Shown here: one piece after another, positions 1 through 52,130 of the stretch
How the letters are laid out: every line of letters starts with the position of its first letter
Numbering within the stretch: position 1 is the first letter of the stretch
Assembly (NCBI GenBank): GCA_031213475.1
Contig: JARUPZ010000007.1
Span: forward strand, 6,629,586-6,693,585
Direction: 5' to 3'
Source: Nereocystis luetkeana
Lineage: Eukaryota; Sar; Phaeophyceae; Laminariales; Laminariaceae
DNA length: 64,000 nucleotides
The notes under the pieces: generated by a model
Database searches by the model: none
What the model saw: only the letters and a program-made list of their open reading frames with translations
What the model was told of the DNA's origin: nothing
Made by a program: the position numbers and the translations under genes

Positions 1-2301
1 GTAGAGCATCATAAAATATTACTGTAAAAGCACACCTCGTTTTTCAACCCTTTCTGGTCGCAAAGCGCTTTGGTGTCGGACAGGGGTGCTCTACCTAAAA
101 GTACGAGAAAAATATTGTTACATTCAGTTTTTGTAAAGGGGGGGCTTACTTCCGGGTTGGTACAGACAGTAACATTAAAGTACACAGTCAACGGAGAGAT
201 TCAACAGAAGGAACGCAAGCAAGAAAGGGTGCGATGGAGCACAGGGATGGTGCCTAACCGTAGCCTTAACCTCTCCCCCGCTGCTTGCGTGTGTGTGTGT
301 GTGTGGCTGACGGAGCTTTTCTCGAGGATCCGCCCCCCACTTCGAAGCGGTTTTCGTGTGCGCGCGAACAGCACAGACACACCCACCCTTGTCTGTTCTG
401 ATTCGCTTCCATACAACACGTTACACCGTGCCCCGCCCAGTCTCGCCCCATGGGCTTGAGCCCAAAGCGGCCCCACCCGGATATCAAGAGACATGGGCGG
501 GAGTGTGTATGACGGGGCGTGATCGGTCGAGATCCGCCGTCAAATGTCAAATGGGCGTCAAGGTGACGGGACGTTCTGGGGCGTTGCGACGCGTTCGAAG
601 GAGAGAAGGGGGGAAGGGGAAAGGATCAGCAAAGCCATCGCCGAGGTAGCAACTTGCTTTCATTCGTTTTGTCCGAGCATTTGCTTCTTACTATGACACA
701 CAGGGGGGCGCTAAAAAATGAATAAGTCACGGAATTATATTTTGCAAAAAAAAAACGACCACACCCGCTCCCGCGAGAAACGAAAGCGCTAGTGTACGGG
801 TTTACGGTGCTGCTATACGCGTAACATGCCGCCCCATCCCTCGCGCCGCCCCCCAAGGTGGCTGGACTCCTTGAAACGCCTTTATTTCGTCGGTCTATTA
901 CTGCTGTACATCCCGCTTCGAACGCTGTACTTGCGCCTTCGTCCTCAGTACATCCTTCTCTACCTTCTACTACCTGGTATTATTTTCTGAGCCGCGTCCA
1001 GGCTCCATCTCTACGCCATCGGTGCGGGCCTATCACCCCCCCCTCCCATCCTCCCCCTATTTTGTATAGGTTGGGTTGGCGTCGTTTGGCAACTACACTG
1101 TAAAACATGCCGCTCACTACGTGAGCTAGACAACCAGGGTACCGTTTTTTTTTTGGTGGTCGTCCACAGCTGGTTGTCGAGTTAGATCATTTGTGCGAGG
1201 TAAAGAACCTTTACTCCGCACGCGGGAATTGATCGTATCACGTAGTGTTCAAGGTAAGGCGCCCAAGAGGCAGTTACATAGCACTCCCATTACTGTCTCT
1301 GGAAGTGCCTACACCGGACATTAAATTAACACATTGAAGCTGTCATCCATATATGCAAGTCCGCCTCCCAAGCGGTTTTTAGTTTGATGCAGCTCACCCT
1401 TCATGCGACTCGCCGGGCACCTCACGGCGCTTCGCGCTTGGTGCGAGCAATGTCTGCCTGGTCGGTGAAAACCCGACGTGCTCCGTCCCGGCATTGTAGG
1501 GGTGCGAGGGTCTATGGTCATACGACTACGGCCATGCATGGGGTCGAGTACATCTCTCCTATTGAGTACCCCCCCCCCCGCGGTTTCTTTTCGCTTCTTG
1601 GCAATCCGTGAGCTGGAGCTCGAACCGCGAAACCTCCCGCGAAATGGCGGTCTGTGTGGTTACCGAGTAGATTTGCAGCAGGCGTACATACTATTATTAC
1701 GTGCTGCCTGGTGCGATTTACCATCGTTGTCGTTATGTTTGCCTGCCTGTGCAACATAAGCTTTGATGTCGATCACTCGTAAACAGCTGGATAAAAAAAT
1801 TGAACCCCCCCCCAAGGGAAACCAAAACAGGGATATCTATTGAACCACTGTAGAACAGTAGCCTATTAATGCATTGTACTACCAATAGAACATTTTCCTA
1901 TTAACCTAGTGGGCCAGAGCAGTAGCCTATTGGCCTTCAGGACTACAGTAGAACAGCAGCCTGACAACCTTTCGGACTATAACAGCAGTGGCCTGTTGAC
2001 CTATCGGACCACGATAGAGATAGCAGCCTGCTACCAGCTCCAACGGATAACTGCTGGAATTCCGGCTCACCACCACCAACCTACTCCGCATGTCATGATG
2101 CCTTTTCTCCCCATTCTTCTCTCATCACACGCTATTAATAGTCTATCCTCAAAATCTAAAGCATAAATCGCGTTTAGGCTTTATCCCCACGCAATAGCTT
2201 TGGGTCTGTCACCCCTGCCCTTCTCCTTCGAGCCTCTTCTTGACGACCACGTATGTATATAGCTTATATAGCTGCACTTCGAGGTTGGAAACGCAACACG
2301 C
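1..2301. other. Left flank, no gene recognised
   Basis: Holds a (TG)n run near 290-302, a family-D repeat at 1331-1585 and a degenerate array at 1855-2050 in which GTAGAACAGTAGCCTATT-like units recur. A 54-codon frame at 826-990 (plus) begins with ATG and encodes a leucine-rich, membrane-like segment, and a 97-codon minus frame covers 201-494. Neither has support beyond being open. Nothing else was recognised. Confidence 0.5.
1331..1585 (+). repeat. Family D repeat, copy 1
   Basis: About 250 bp: GAAGCTGTCATCCATA, CTCACGGCGCTTCGCGCTTG, GACGTGCTCCGTCCCGGC, CATACGACTACGGCCATGCA, then GAGTAC and a run of C. Full-length homologue at 36535-36770; partial or inverted copies at 15567, 43130 and 59590. 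Confidence 0.75.
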
Positions 2302-2529
2302 TTATCTCGAGATGAAGACCTGGGTGGGGGTGGTCACCGAGACGATCTGCCGCAGGCGCTCCTTCAGCGCCCCTTTCCTCGTCACTGACGCCCCCCCCCC
2401 CCCCCCTCCCGCCCCCCGCCCCCCGCCCCCGCCCGCCTCCACAGCGCTGGCTGCCAGGTGGTCGGTGAAGACGCTGCCCTCTAGCTTTCCTGAGGCCTTT
2501 TTTCGCTCCAGACTTTTTTGGAGGCCGTC
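2302..2529 (-). CDS. C-terminal exon of an unidentified minus-strand gene
   Basis: Reading leftward, an acceptor GTGATCACAG (ending 2530) opens a frame of 75 residues ending in TAA (2302-2304). It starts DGLQKSLERKKASGKLEGSV, passes through FTDHLAASAVEA, a Gly-rich linker encoded by C/G runs, and ends VTRKGALKERLRQIV...TPTQVFISR. The frame stays open across G/C tracts of variable length, and the composition (charged helix, Gly linker, charged helix) looks like real protein. I do not recognise the family. Its earlier exons should be at higher coordinates, between here and PP1, so the two genes may diverge from a shared promoter. A 142-codon frame at 2684-3112 on the same strand is a possible upstream exon, but its splice phase does not fit cleanly. 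Confidence 0.5.
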   Translation of the reverse strand, partial: DGLQKSLERKKASGKLEGSVFTDHLAASAVEAGGGGGRGAGGGGGGASVTRKGALKERLRQIVSVTTPTQVFISR

Positions 2530-2576
2530 CTGTGATCACGGACTAATTTTTATGGCGATGAGTCAATTTGAGCACA

Positions 2577-2652
2577 ACACCAACACCACCACCACCACCA
2601 CCACCATCAACAACAACAACAACAACAACAACAACGACAACAACTCAACATA
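2577..2652 (+). repeat. ACC/AAC trinucleotide array
   Basis: (ACC)n followed by (AAC)n just upstream (minus sense) of the terminal exon at 2302-2529. Confidence 0.9.
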
Positions 2653-3814
2653 GGGCTCTATACCCCCCGGCGCCGAAATGTTTTCACCGCGACGGAAGTA
2701 GATCTTGAGTCTCCGATCGTCCAAGGACACTTACTCGTCCTAAGCGAGCGTAGAGTGTTGGCGTTTGGCGCACCACCTCGGAGGTACGTAACGGTAGCTG
2801 ATCCATCCCGATCACCACCGCTGCTTGCCTCCACGCGGGTTCTCCCTGAGATTGCGGATCGGCGTCTGGGTGTGTAATGTGGGGAAGGATCGACTTGGCG
2901 CGGAACCCCCTGGAGGGGGCGGGGGGGGGGGGTCCCAAAGACTCTCCTCTCCGAGAGATAGTAGTACAGCTGTCGCTATTCATGAACAGGAACTGGTCTA
3001 GCAACAAGATATTTTTAGTCACCGTCGGCAGCATACAAGTGTGCCCTGGTCGATTCGCGAATTTTGGAGATCCTGCTGATTGTGTTCTCGGCAACACGAC
3101 GGAGATCATCATTCGTATAGATTGAGGAGCTCCATGCTAGATAGGGATTCTGGTACAGTGACAAAGGGTATATATATATATATATATTATAGTGGGATGT
3201 AGGGACGATGTGCGATGTTTAACCGCGTGCCTCCCGATGTCAACGCGTCGTGCATCTCCCTATTTTGAGGTACTCCTACGGGGTCACAGCTCAACGGCTG
3301 GATAATAGTGCAATGAGAGAGAGAGTCCGTGTCACCGTCTCGAGTCATCATCCTTTCACGCGATCCTGTGCCGCCTCTCTGTATCTACACCTTTAGAGAC
3401 ACTGACCTATGTATAGGATAGTATGCCTGAGTTTCGGTCGGTTGTCACAGAACCTCGACCGTAGAACCCGGCTTCAGCCAGTACATTACACTCTATCAGC
3501 CGGGGATTCTTGTTTCGCGGCAAATAGCTCTCCCCGCTTTCCGTTTAATACTGGTACTGGGGAACTCCATAAGACGTCTCGATGTGCGGGAGGGACATCG
3601 CCAATGGAGAAGCGGCCCTGGTACTGGTTGACTGACCTGTGTGCTCCCGCTCCAGGGCGCACATTTCATACATCCTTGCGTGACGCGTGTCTATTATACG
3701 CCCACTGCTATTATACGTTGGTGTCACGTACATCTCGATGCCCACGACTTTGTTCTTTCTAATTCCCACTGCGACGACGGGGTGGCTCAAAGGGAATCTG
3801 CTGGCCACACCCGA

Positions 3815-3873
3815 AGGCAGGCAAAGGCAGGCAGGCAGACAGGCAGGCAGGCCGGCGGGCAGGCAGGCAGGCA

Positions 3874-3915
<42 letters not shown>

Positions 3916-3925
3916 CATGCAGGTT
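3815..3925 (+). repeat. GGCA microsatellite
   Basis: About 25 copies of GGCA/GGCAGACA, giving Cys-Leu-Pro-Ala open frames that are not real genes. Confidence 0.9.
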
Positions 3926-4091
3926 GGTAGCGCCTGCCTCTGAAAGTATTGTGTGGCGCGGGCTTCAGGCAAGGCTCTCGTCTTTTTGCCCCCCTAGCGG
4001 GTTGCCCGGTTTGAACAGGGCTACTGCTGTACAACTCGGAAGGTCTGGGGTCTCTAACCCCCCTATGTATCATACATACCCAGGTATACCG

Positions 4092-4432
4092 GTCGCCCCG
4101 GTGGTTCAGTGGTTAACCTCGAATTCTACTTGTTTGAGTCCTGGGTTCGAGCCCCAGGTGGGTCGGACTTTGACTTTATTTGCAAAAATAAAAAAAAGGT
4201 TTCAATTGTTGAGAGCGCCTTGCAGCGTGGGTATGCACAATTCGATGCGAGTCGACGAGGGAAGAAAAGGCTGAAATCTTCTCGCGATAAAAATGAAGGC
4301 ACGTACCGTAGCGGGAAGGGGGGAGAAGAGCCTGCTATGTGACCCTGGATCTGAGTTACGAGTGGGAAGGAGAGATAAGAAGATGTGCGAAGATAATAAA
4401 TGGGATGAGAAAAAAAGAAGAAAAAAAAAGGC
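4092..4432 (+). mobile_element. tRNA-derived SINE, copy 1 (full head)
   Basis: Internal pol III promoter parts are plain: A box TGGTTCAGTGG (4102-4112) and B box GGTTCGAGCCC (4144-4154), spaced as in a tRNA. A 5-bp T-arm stem CTGGG/CCCAG closes the 7-nt loop TTCGAGC. A body of about 270 bp follows, ending in an A-rich tail (4409-4430). The body recurs at 19226-19362 and 58290-58515. The acceptor stem is degenerate, so this is a retroposon and not a working tRNA gene. No clear target-site duplication was found. Confidence 0.8.
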
Positions 4433-4433
4433 A

Positions 4434-5201
4434 TCATACACCTCGCGTACGGTGCCCTTTCTCCCCGTTCCAGTAAATGACATACGTATCAGATACCTGC
4501 GTGCATAGTACGGACGGTTTGGTCGTTGTAACACGTAGTACCAGTACTCTCGCCTTCATTTTTTCTCGTGAGTTGGGTTCAGTCACGACGTGTTCCCATT
4601 CGCTCGTCACGCCCCCGCCCCCCCCGCACTCACTCAGACAAACGTGCGTACCAGGTAGATGATACAGAGTTTCTGCTGGTGATGCTGCTGCATGCTTTAT
4701 ATCCCCGACCTGTAGTGTATACTGTTCTACATGTACAAAAGTGTGGCACACGTCTTTGCTACGTCTCTCATCGTAATCGTAAACATAACCTGTTCTGAGA
4801 CTTGTTTTATGATGCAAGCACCAGCAGCAGCGCAGCCACCCCGGCCAGCTTCGAGTTACATACACATACTTTATGTTGATAGCTATGATAAAGAGTATAC
4901 GAGCATGGATCCGCACGCGGCCAACGGGGGCACGCTTGTGATGCTTGCACGTCGACACTGTCCAGGCTTGAAACAATAAAACCACGGGGGCGCATCTCAC
5001 CAACTGTTTTCTATATCCTGTGTGATACGCTAAGTGTTGGTATGCGCTCGTAGCCGTGCAGTATGTATGTGTGCGCTCCCAACGGACACCACCTACAAAA
5101 CACACGGCATCTTCGTAGAATATCCCTCTCGAGAAACGCACGAAGGAGTTCCAGTTTTTTTCCCCACCCCTATTATCCTGACGTAGTGCCCATACAAGCA
5201 T
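4434..5201 (-). other. Long open frame, 255 codons, coding status unknown
   Basis: The second-longest of the long frames outside low-complexity sequence, on the strand opposite PP1 and just upstream of it. It starts MLVWALRQDNRGGEKNWNSF. No domain is recognised; it is rich in Cys, His and Tyr and includes genome-wide short words, which argues against a conserved protein. The first ~40 codons look the most protein-like and are followed by a possible donor (TTTGTAG|GTGGTG). One reading is therefore a first exon of the minus-strand gene that ends at 2302. A SINE abuts its 3' end. Confidence 0.2.
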
Positions 5202-5489
5202 GTGTTAAAAATAAAAAAACGCACCCACCAGTGAAATTTCTAGACGCCTGAGCAACAGCAGTGAACCCGAACCGCGGATAGGAGTCGCCACAGAAGCGGT
5301 CAAAGCAAAAGCACCCTCAGGACGTGGAGGAGCGCTTTGCGGAACTGAGTCGCTCAGCATCACAGGAGAGGGCGGCGCGGACAGAACGGGAGTTTTTTTT
5401 TTTGGCTTTCAACACCAGCAAGCAGCACCCCCACCCAGCGTGTGCGAGGGTTTTTTTATCTAGAGAAGGAACAACCCACCACCACGCCG

Positions 5490-5665
5490 GTAAGCCGAAA
5501 AACGCCCCAAAAAAAAAACCCAGCTCGTGAGCCAAACCCCCAACAGCAGCGTTGCAGCCTTGGCTGACGCTCTGCGCTAGAGGCCCGCAACTGCCAGAGG
5601 GCGGTGGTGGGAGAGCGCCTTCACCCAGGCCTGCGGCTGCGGTAGTGGTCGTTTTTTGCCCGCAG
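5490..5665 (+). other. Probable 5'UTR intron of PP1
   Basis: A strong donor (CCG|GTAAGC, intron from 5490) and a strong acceptor with a T/C tract (TTTTTTGCCCGCAG, ending 5665) flank 176 bp. The acceptor leaves a single G before the PP1 ATG at 5667. A small leader intron ending right at the start codon explains why a perfect acceptor sits there. It also implies that the leader exon and promoter lie upstream of 5490. Seen: the splice signals. Inferred: that they are used. Confidence 0.55.
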
Positions 5666-5666
5666 G

Positions 5667-46433
<40,767 letters not shown>

Positions 46434-46559
46434 CCTTGAGGGGGATGGGGAGGGGAGAGAGGGGAAGAGGGCTCTGACCGTGTGTTTTAGACGTGTCTTT
46501 TATGATGTCCTTTTTTTGGCCGGCCATGACTCGGGGGGGTTGTCTAGGCCGTGACGTGA

Positions 46560-46775
46560 GACGTGACGGCGGTGGCGTGACATGGCGGCGCTGACGTGGC
46601 GACGGTTACGGTGGTGTCGGTTACGGTGGCTGTGACGGTTTCGGCGTTGGTGATGGTTACGGTGTAACGGTTACGGTGGTGACGGTTACAGCGGTGACGG
46701 TTACGGCGATGACGGTTCCGGTCGTGACGGTTACAGCGGTGGCGGTTACAGCGGTGACGGTTACGGCGATGCCGG
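46560..46775 (+). repeat. GGTTACGGCGGTGAC-type minisatellite
   Basis: Around a dozen 15-18-bp units such as GGTTACAGCGGTGAC and GGTTACGGTGGTGAC. Begins about 110 bp after the PP1 stop, so part may lie in the PP1 3'UTR. Confidence 0.85.
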
Positions 46776-47654
46776 GGGAGCGCTTCGCACCGCACGTGGA
46801 CTGCACGTGAAGCGCTGCTTCTGCTGTGCCGATTACTTTGGTTCCGCAAATGCTTGCGCGGTAGTCCCTGTGCGCGGGCCGGTCGCTGTTGTGCACTGAC
46901 TACTGTGTGAAAGCTGTGGGTCAACTGCTGTACAAGAGCTGTGCGAGAGCTTCCGTACGGTAGCTGTTGTACGAGAGCTGCTGCGCCGTCGGTAGCTGCT
47001 GTGCGGTAGCTGCGGTGCGGGGGGGTAGCTGCTGCGCGTCGACAGCTGTGCGGTGACTTTTGTGCAAGTGCGAGACTGCTCTTTCTTCTAGCTAGATAGC
47101 CGGCCGTCTGCGGGATCGGGCCATGCATGGGATATCCAGGCGTTTTCGACGGTTGAAAAGGTTGTTTCGCCGGAAGCGAGCAGTGGCCGAACGCCGCCAG
47201 GGGAGGGAGGGAGGGGGGTAAGCTTGGGGAGGAGGGGGGGGGGGGGGGTGAAAAGAGACAGAATGAGGTTGGTTTGAGATTGAGCGGAAAGAACAACCGG
47301 CGTTTTGCTGGACCTCGTTTGTTTTTTGTGCGCGCTCTTTTTGACGGGCTGGGCAATTGCAGTTGACAATGACCGGCGGCTGTTGAGTCCTCCCCCCCCC
47401 CCCCCCCGCCTCCCCCCTCTCCTGTTTTATCTGTTGCTGCGGCTGCCGCGTGCTGATGCTGCTACTGCCGCAGTGTGTCTTTGGTTGCGTGCTTGCTCGT
47501 ACACCCGCGTGCGTTTGCGTGCGCGCGACCGTTCGTGCGTGCGTGCGTGTGTGTGTGGTGCACGCATAGCGCTTGCTTGTCTTGCTCTACGTCCCAGCGT
47601 CCCTGTGCGCGACTCCTGTGTCTGTGTTGTGCCTCTTATTTTTTGTCATGAGTG

Positions 47655-47816
47655 GAGGGGTGGGGGGGGGGGGGGGGGGGGGGGAGGGGGGAGGGGGGGA
47701 GGGGGGAGGGGGGGGGCGTTAGGTTCAGGGGGCGGCGGGGAGTGGGGGGGGAGAAGAGGTTCGACAAGGAAATGCTTGGAGGCTGGAGGGGGGGGGGGGG
47801 GGGGGGGGCGGGGGGT
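47655..47816 (+). repeat. G-rich purine tract
   Basis: Runs of up to about 22 G separated by A, AA or short words. Many GGG blocks make G-quadruplex folding likely. Confidence 0.9.
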
Positions 47817-48467
47817 AGGTTGGATTGGGGATAGGGATTGGGATACGATTGAAATATTTGGGTACACTTGGGTGCACCCGTGTTGTTTTCTTCAGCTCCC
47901 TACGCGTTCTTCGCTCCCTGTCGTTAATAGTGCGGTCGGAGTGCGGCGCGCGCGCTTTGTGCCGTGCGTGTTTGCCCTGTGCGGTCTTGGCCGTCGGCCA
48001 TTATAATGCGATGCCGTTATAGTGCGGTCAGGGGGCGGTCTTGCGCTTTGCGCTGTTCGCCGCCTGCCGTTGTAGTGCGGTCGGGATGCGGTGCGTGCTT
48101 GCGTACCTCCCTTCTCGTTTGGTGGGGTTGTGTGTGACCGCACCTAAGCATGCACCCGTGAGCGAGACCCTGTTATGTTTTTGCTCGAGGTGATCGCGGC
48201 GCGTTTAACAACCGTGGCGGTGTTGTGAGCCCTCGTGCAGGAAGGAGGGGAGATGGGGGTGGGGGGCGCGAATAGGGGGGGGGGTGGAAGGGGTATTATT
48301 GATGAGAGATGGCGAGTATAGTCTGGGGTGGTTTGTGGTGACCGAACCGGCCTCTGAATGAGACGTGTCGAAGTCTATCGAGCCAAGCTATAGTCGGGTC
48401 GTTTCTCTCCCCAGTTCCGCAGGGAGGAATTGAGTCGTTCTACTTTCTCCATGCCCTGTTCCCCCCG

Positions 48468-48510
<43 letters not shown>
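48468..48510 (+). repeat. Poly-C run of 43
   Basis: Longest homopolymer in the window, preceded by CCCCCCG. Its true length may be affected by sequencing or assembly error. Confidence 0.9.
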
Positions 48511-51510
48511 TTCCTTTTTTGGTTGGCCTTTATACCAGTCTTGAGCGTAAAATGTTGAAGACTTTTGGCTATGCCGTAGCATAACGTGCCAATATGTTCC
48601 TTTTTCATTTTTCCTCGAAGAGTGTTGAGTCTTCAACGCCCACAAGACCGCCCGCAGAAGCTCGCGCCCCACACAGCTTTGCTCTCTCCCGGCCCCGGGA
48701 CTGCCTCCTCCACTTCCCCGGCTAGCCCGTACTACTCCCTACCCTACCGGTGACGTTGGGTCTCTGGCCAAGAGAGGTTGGGAAACTAGCGTCGAGTGAA
48801 ATAACGCAGGGGTCGCAGCGGAGCTTTACTTGCGTCGCTGGGCCTATCCTGTGTAGCCAATCGAGTCGCAAAATGACATCTATCAGTAGTTTTCACGGCC
48901 AGACGATGAGGCATTTTTTGCCGGGGAGGGGATGGGGGAGGGAGGGGGGAGTTGTGCCTGGCGATGACCGTTAACAGCGTGCTGTTATGTTGGGGCGTCA
49001 GGCGGGGTCGTGCGGGAGGAGGGGGGGGGGGAAGGGGTTGGTTGCTGATATGTAGCACGGGAAAAAAGTGGGTGGGGGAGGGGGGGGGGCGTCTGAGCTT
49101 GTCGGTAGCCTTGGTCATGTTGATCAAATGCAGGCGCGTAGCGGAACGGGGAAAGGAAGGAGACTGCAGAACAAAAATGGGGAGGGGGAGGGGTGTTTTT
49201 TTGGGTAAGAAAGAAGAAAAGAGTATTTGTTTTTGTTTTGTTTTTTTTTGTTTTCCCGTCGGCCTCTGCCTCGTGCAGAATATGTTGCGATGCAGAAGGT
49301 TCTCCGGTGCCGAAAATTATGAGGTGCAGAAGATTTTGCAGATTGGATGCGAAAGAAGAGTGGTATAACATATACGTTTATATTTATATCGCTTTTTTTT
49401 CTTCAGCTAGCGTCCAGTCAACCTATTATAGATGAATCGATCAAGGTTCGAGATTTGATCGATTGTTGCTCGAGATAGATCGTTCAAGGTTGGTTTGCCG
49501 TAGATGAGGGCGCCGGGCGCATGTGCTTTGTTCTCTCAGTTCTCGAGAAGGATCAAGGAGGCCGCCGGTGGGAAGGATTTTTAGGGCGAGTGCAGGAAAA
49601 AGGGGTTTCAAAATGTCACGCCGAGATTGCCTGCTCCGTCGGGGCATCTATCTATCTGGCACAAGGGAGGGACGGGAAAATGCTGTTATCGTTCGTCAGT
49701 CGCCCGCTTGCAGTGCGTGTGCTGCTCGCTTGCTGTGCGTGCGTGCGTGTGCGCGTGTGCTGCTTTTTTGTGCGGCACATACATGATAATACGCTTGAAA
49801 CAAAATAAAAAACCTGATTGATGACGATCCCAATGGTATTGTTCCAGGTATACGAGTTAATTATACGAGTAGTAGCAAAAGCAGCGCCGCGCGCGCGTGC
49901 GCGCGTGCGTGTTGAGTGTTTGGTTGATTTTGTCCGCCGACGGTCGCCGAAACAAAACAAAAATAAACAAGAAGGAGGAAAGAAGAAACGATATTCTGTT
50001 TGGATGCTGCTGCGTTGGGCGCGCCCTGCATTAGTTAGGGCGTCCCATATTTTTCTCAGTTTTGTTTCCCCTTGTCAGCTCCCTTGTGGTATTAATAGGT
50101 ATGGAATGGAATGGGTGGATTTTTTACGACTACTATTTTTTGCACCACGTTTTTTTTGTGTTTTTTCTCAGTGTTTTTTTTGGGGGGGTTTTTCGTGTTT
50201 TGTTTTTTGCTTTAGCTTTTGGCTTTTTGGCTTTTTATTTCGGGCGGCGAATTGTGGTGGTGGTGGGAGACATAATAATAACACGAGGAAGGTTAATACT
50301 TGCAATGATGAGATGCGCTTATATTTTCTTTGGTCACCAAGCAGCATACATACTACATACGTATAATCGATGTACACCAGGTGTTACCTGGTGCCAATAT
50401 TTGTAAGTAGTCCAGCCGAACGTTAAAAAGGTGCAATAAATATTAGAATAGGGAACAGAACGCCCGATTCATTTTCATCGGTGTGCTGCATGGGTCTCAG
50501 TAGATTTCGTCTCCCCGTGTTCGGAAAATAAATACACGCGGGTATGTTACCTCCTACATGCCCCCAAGAAACTTGATGAAACACATGTGGGTATAGCTTG
50601 TCTGGTGGTGACCAAAAAACAAGTGTGTAATCAAGTCATCTTTGATGCCCAAATTTTCAGGCAACCTGAGAAAAGAGCGAATTAACGCGAAAAAATTAGA
50701 AACAAAAACGATTCCATTTTCGTTCTTATATTCTCCCCACTCCCCACATACCATATTATGCCACCCTCTCTCGAAGGAACACATAAATATGATACCTCGT
50801 GCCAGCTACCAGATACTCGGAGTATATACTACCTGGTATTAATTATTGATACCTGGTACTAAATTATGACGCTCCTTTGGCTGGTCGTTATGCCTTGATT
50901 TCTTTCGTTTTTTGGGCTGTGGGCCGTGTAGACTTAGAATTTTCGACGGCTGGTGAGCTGGGCCTTTCGTTTTTTTAGCTCTATAATAATAAATCGTCAT
51001 CGGATTCTACTATCAATACCGTCATTATTGCGTCACCCCAAACCACGTCCGAATGCCTCCGAAGGGGAAAACCTTGTACTGAAAGTTCTAAATTATAAAT
51101 TCCTTCAGGTTTTGGTTTCTGTGTACATACATGTACCACGATGTCCGGGAACAAAATTGGGTAATTTTTGTATTTATTCGCTATCAAAATCCAAAAATGA
51201 TTATTCTTGGGTCAAGAAGAATAGTACCCGGAAATATTATAAGCACCGTTTGAATATTATTGTTATGCTCGCCTTAAGTGCCTTCCGACTATATAGCGTA
51301 TAGTCGCCGTTCCGACATAAACCGAACACCCTTCCGTAAATTAGCAGTATCCCTCATGTACGCTTCTCTGCCAGCCGTTTCCCAATTTCCATTCCCCACA
51401 TCGTTTCATTTTAGCTTCCGGTAATAGTATATTTATATAGTATATCCTATTCCCCATCATCAACGTTCCATCCCCAAGGTCATCGGCCGCATTCCTCCGG
51501 CTTCTTATTT

Positions 51511-51606
51511 AACCCTTTTAGGACCCCAGTCCCATTTTGGGGACAAACTATTTATAATTAGAGTGTGAATTGTCCCCACATATGGGAGTGCGGTGCTAAA
51601 GGGGTT
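51511..51606. mobile_element. Family B hairpin with extended ends
   Basis: AACCCTTTTAGGACCCCAGT ... GGGAGTGCGGTGCTAAAGGGGTT. The ends pair beyond the usual core, suggesting that the full element ends in AACCCYTTTAGG. Confidence 0.7.
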
Positions 51607-51892
51607 AATACCTTACACCCAACCGGACCTTACATTCGTTCCCGTTCGTATGTATGCATGCATGACCACACCGCCGTCGTGATAGCGAAGCACTATAATA
51701 CCTGGCAAAATATTAATATATCCCTGGCACGGCAGTACAGCAGTATGATGTACAAGGTACGTACTACAGTTGTTGCAGCAGGGCGTGCTGAAAACGACCT
51801 CTCCTTTGATGTGTTCTGGATTATTCTTCTGCCTCCTTTTGTTCTTATTCTTAATATTATTGTGCTCGCCATCCGACAATCAATAATGTGTA

Positions 51893-51998
51893 TTCTGGGG
51901 GAACATAGTTCATAGGGACCTATATTATGCACAAACCTACCTATTTAACTATTTTTACTCACTATATTTGGTCCTACTTACTATATGGTCCTCCGTAA
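51893..51998. mobile_element. Family A MITE, copy 7
   Basis: Left end TTCTGGGGGAACATAGTTCA, right end TATATGGTCCTCCGTAA, flanked by TA on both sides. Separated from copy 8 by only 27 bp. Confidence 0.75.
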
Positions 51999-52025
51999 TA
52001 GTTGTGTTGTTCTACAAGCAAACTC

Positions 52026-52130
52026 TTACGGGGGACCATAGTTAATAGGACCAAATATTGTTAGTAAAAATGGTTAAATATACAGGTTTTTATGTATACC
52101 ACAGGTCCTATTAACTATGGTCCACCGTAA
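52026..52130. mobile_element. Family A MITE, copy 8
   Basis: 105 bp with near-consensus ends (TTACGGGGGACCATAGTTAA...CTATGGTCCACCGTAA). The interior orientation matches copy 2. TA on the right, TC on the left. Confidence 0.82.

Noticed and set aside
2877-3125. Plus-strand 82-codon gene
   Set aside because: It overlaps an equally long minus frame, and neither shows a domain or clean splice fit; kept only as a note.
4095-4165. A functional tRNA gene
   Set aside because: A and B boxes and a T arm are present, but the acceptor stem does not pair well and the sequence continues into a repeat body with an A tail seen elsewhere, so it is a SINE head.
5324-5530. Plus-strand coding exon with DVEERFAELSRSASQERAAR
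   Set aside because: It looks coiled-coil-like but has no ATG in frame, and runs into T and A homopolymers. It lies in the probable PP1 leader, so it is more likely untranslated.
46544-47356. 270-codon minus-strand gene after PP1
   Set aside because: Most of the frame translates a GGTTACGGCGGTGAC minisatellite and Pro-rich C/G runs; no protein-like composition remains.
47305-48006. 233-codon plus-strand gene
   Set aside because: The centre is poly-G with Gly-only translation, and the rest is low complexity.
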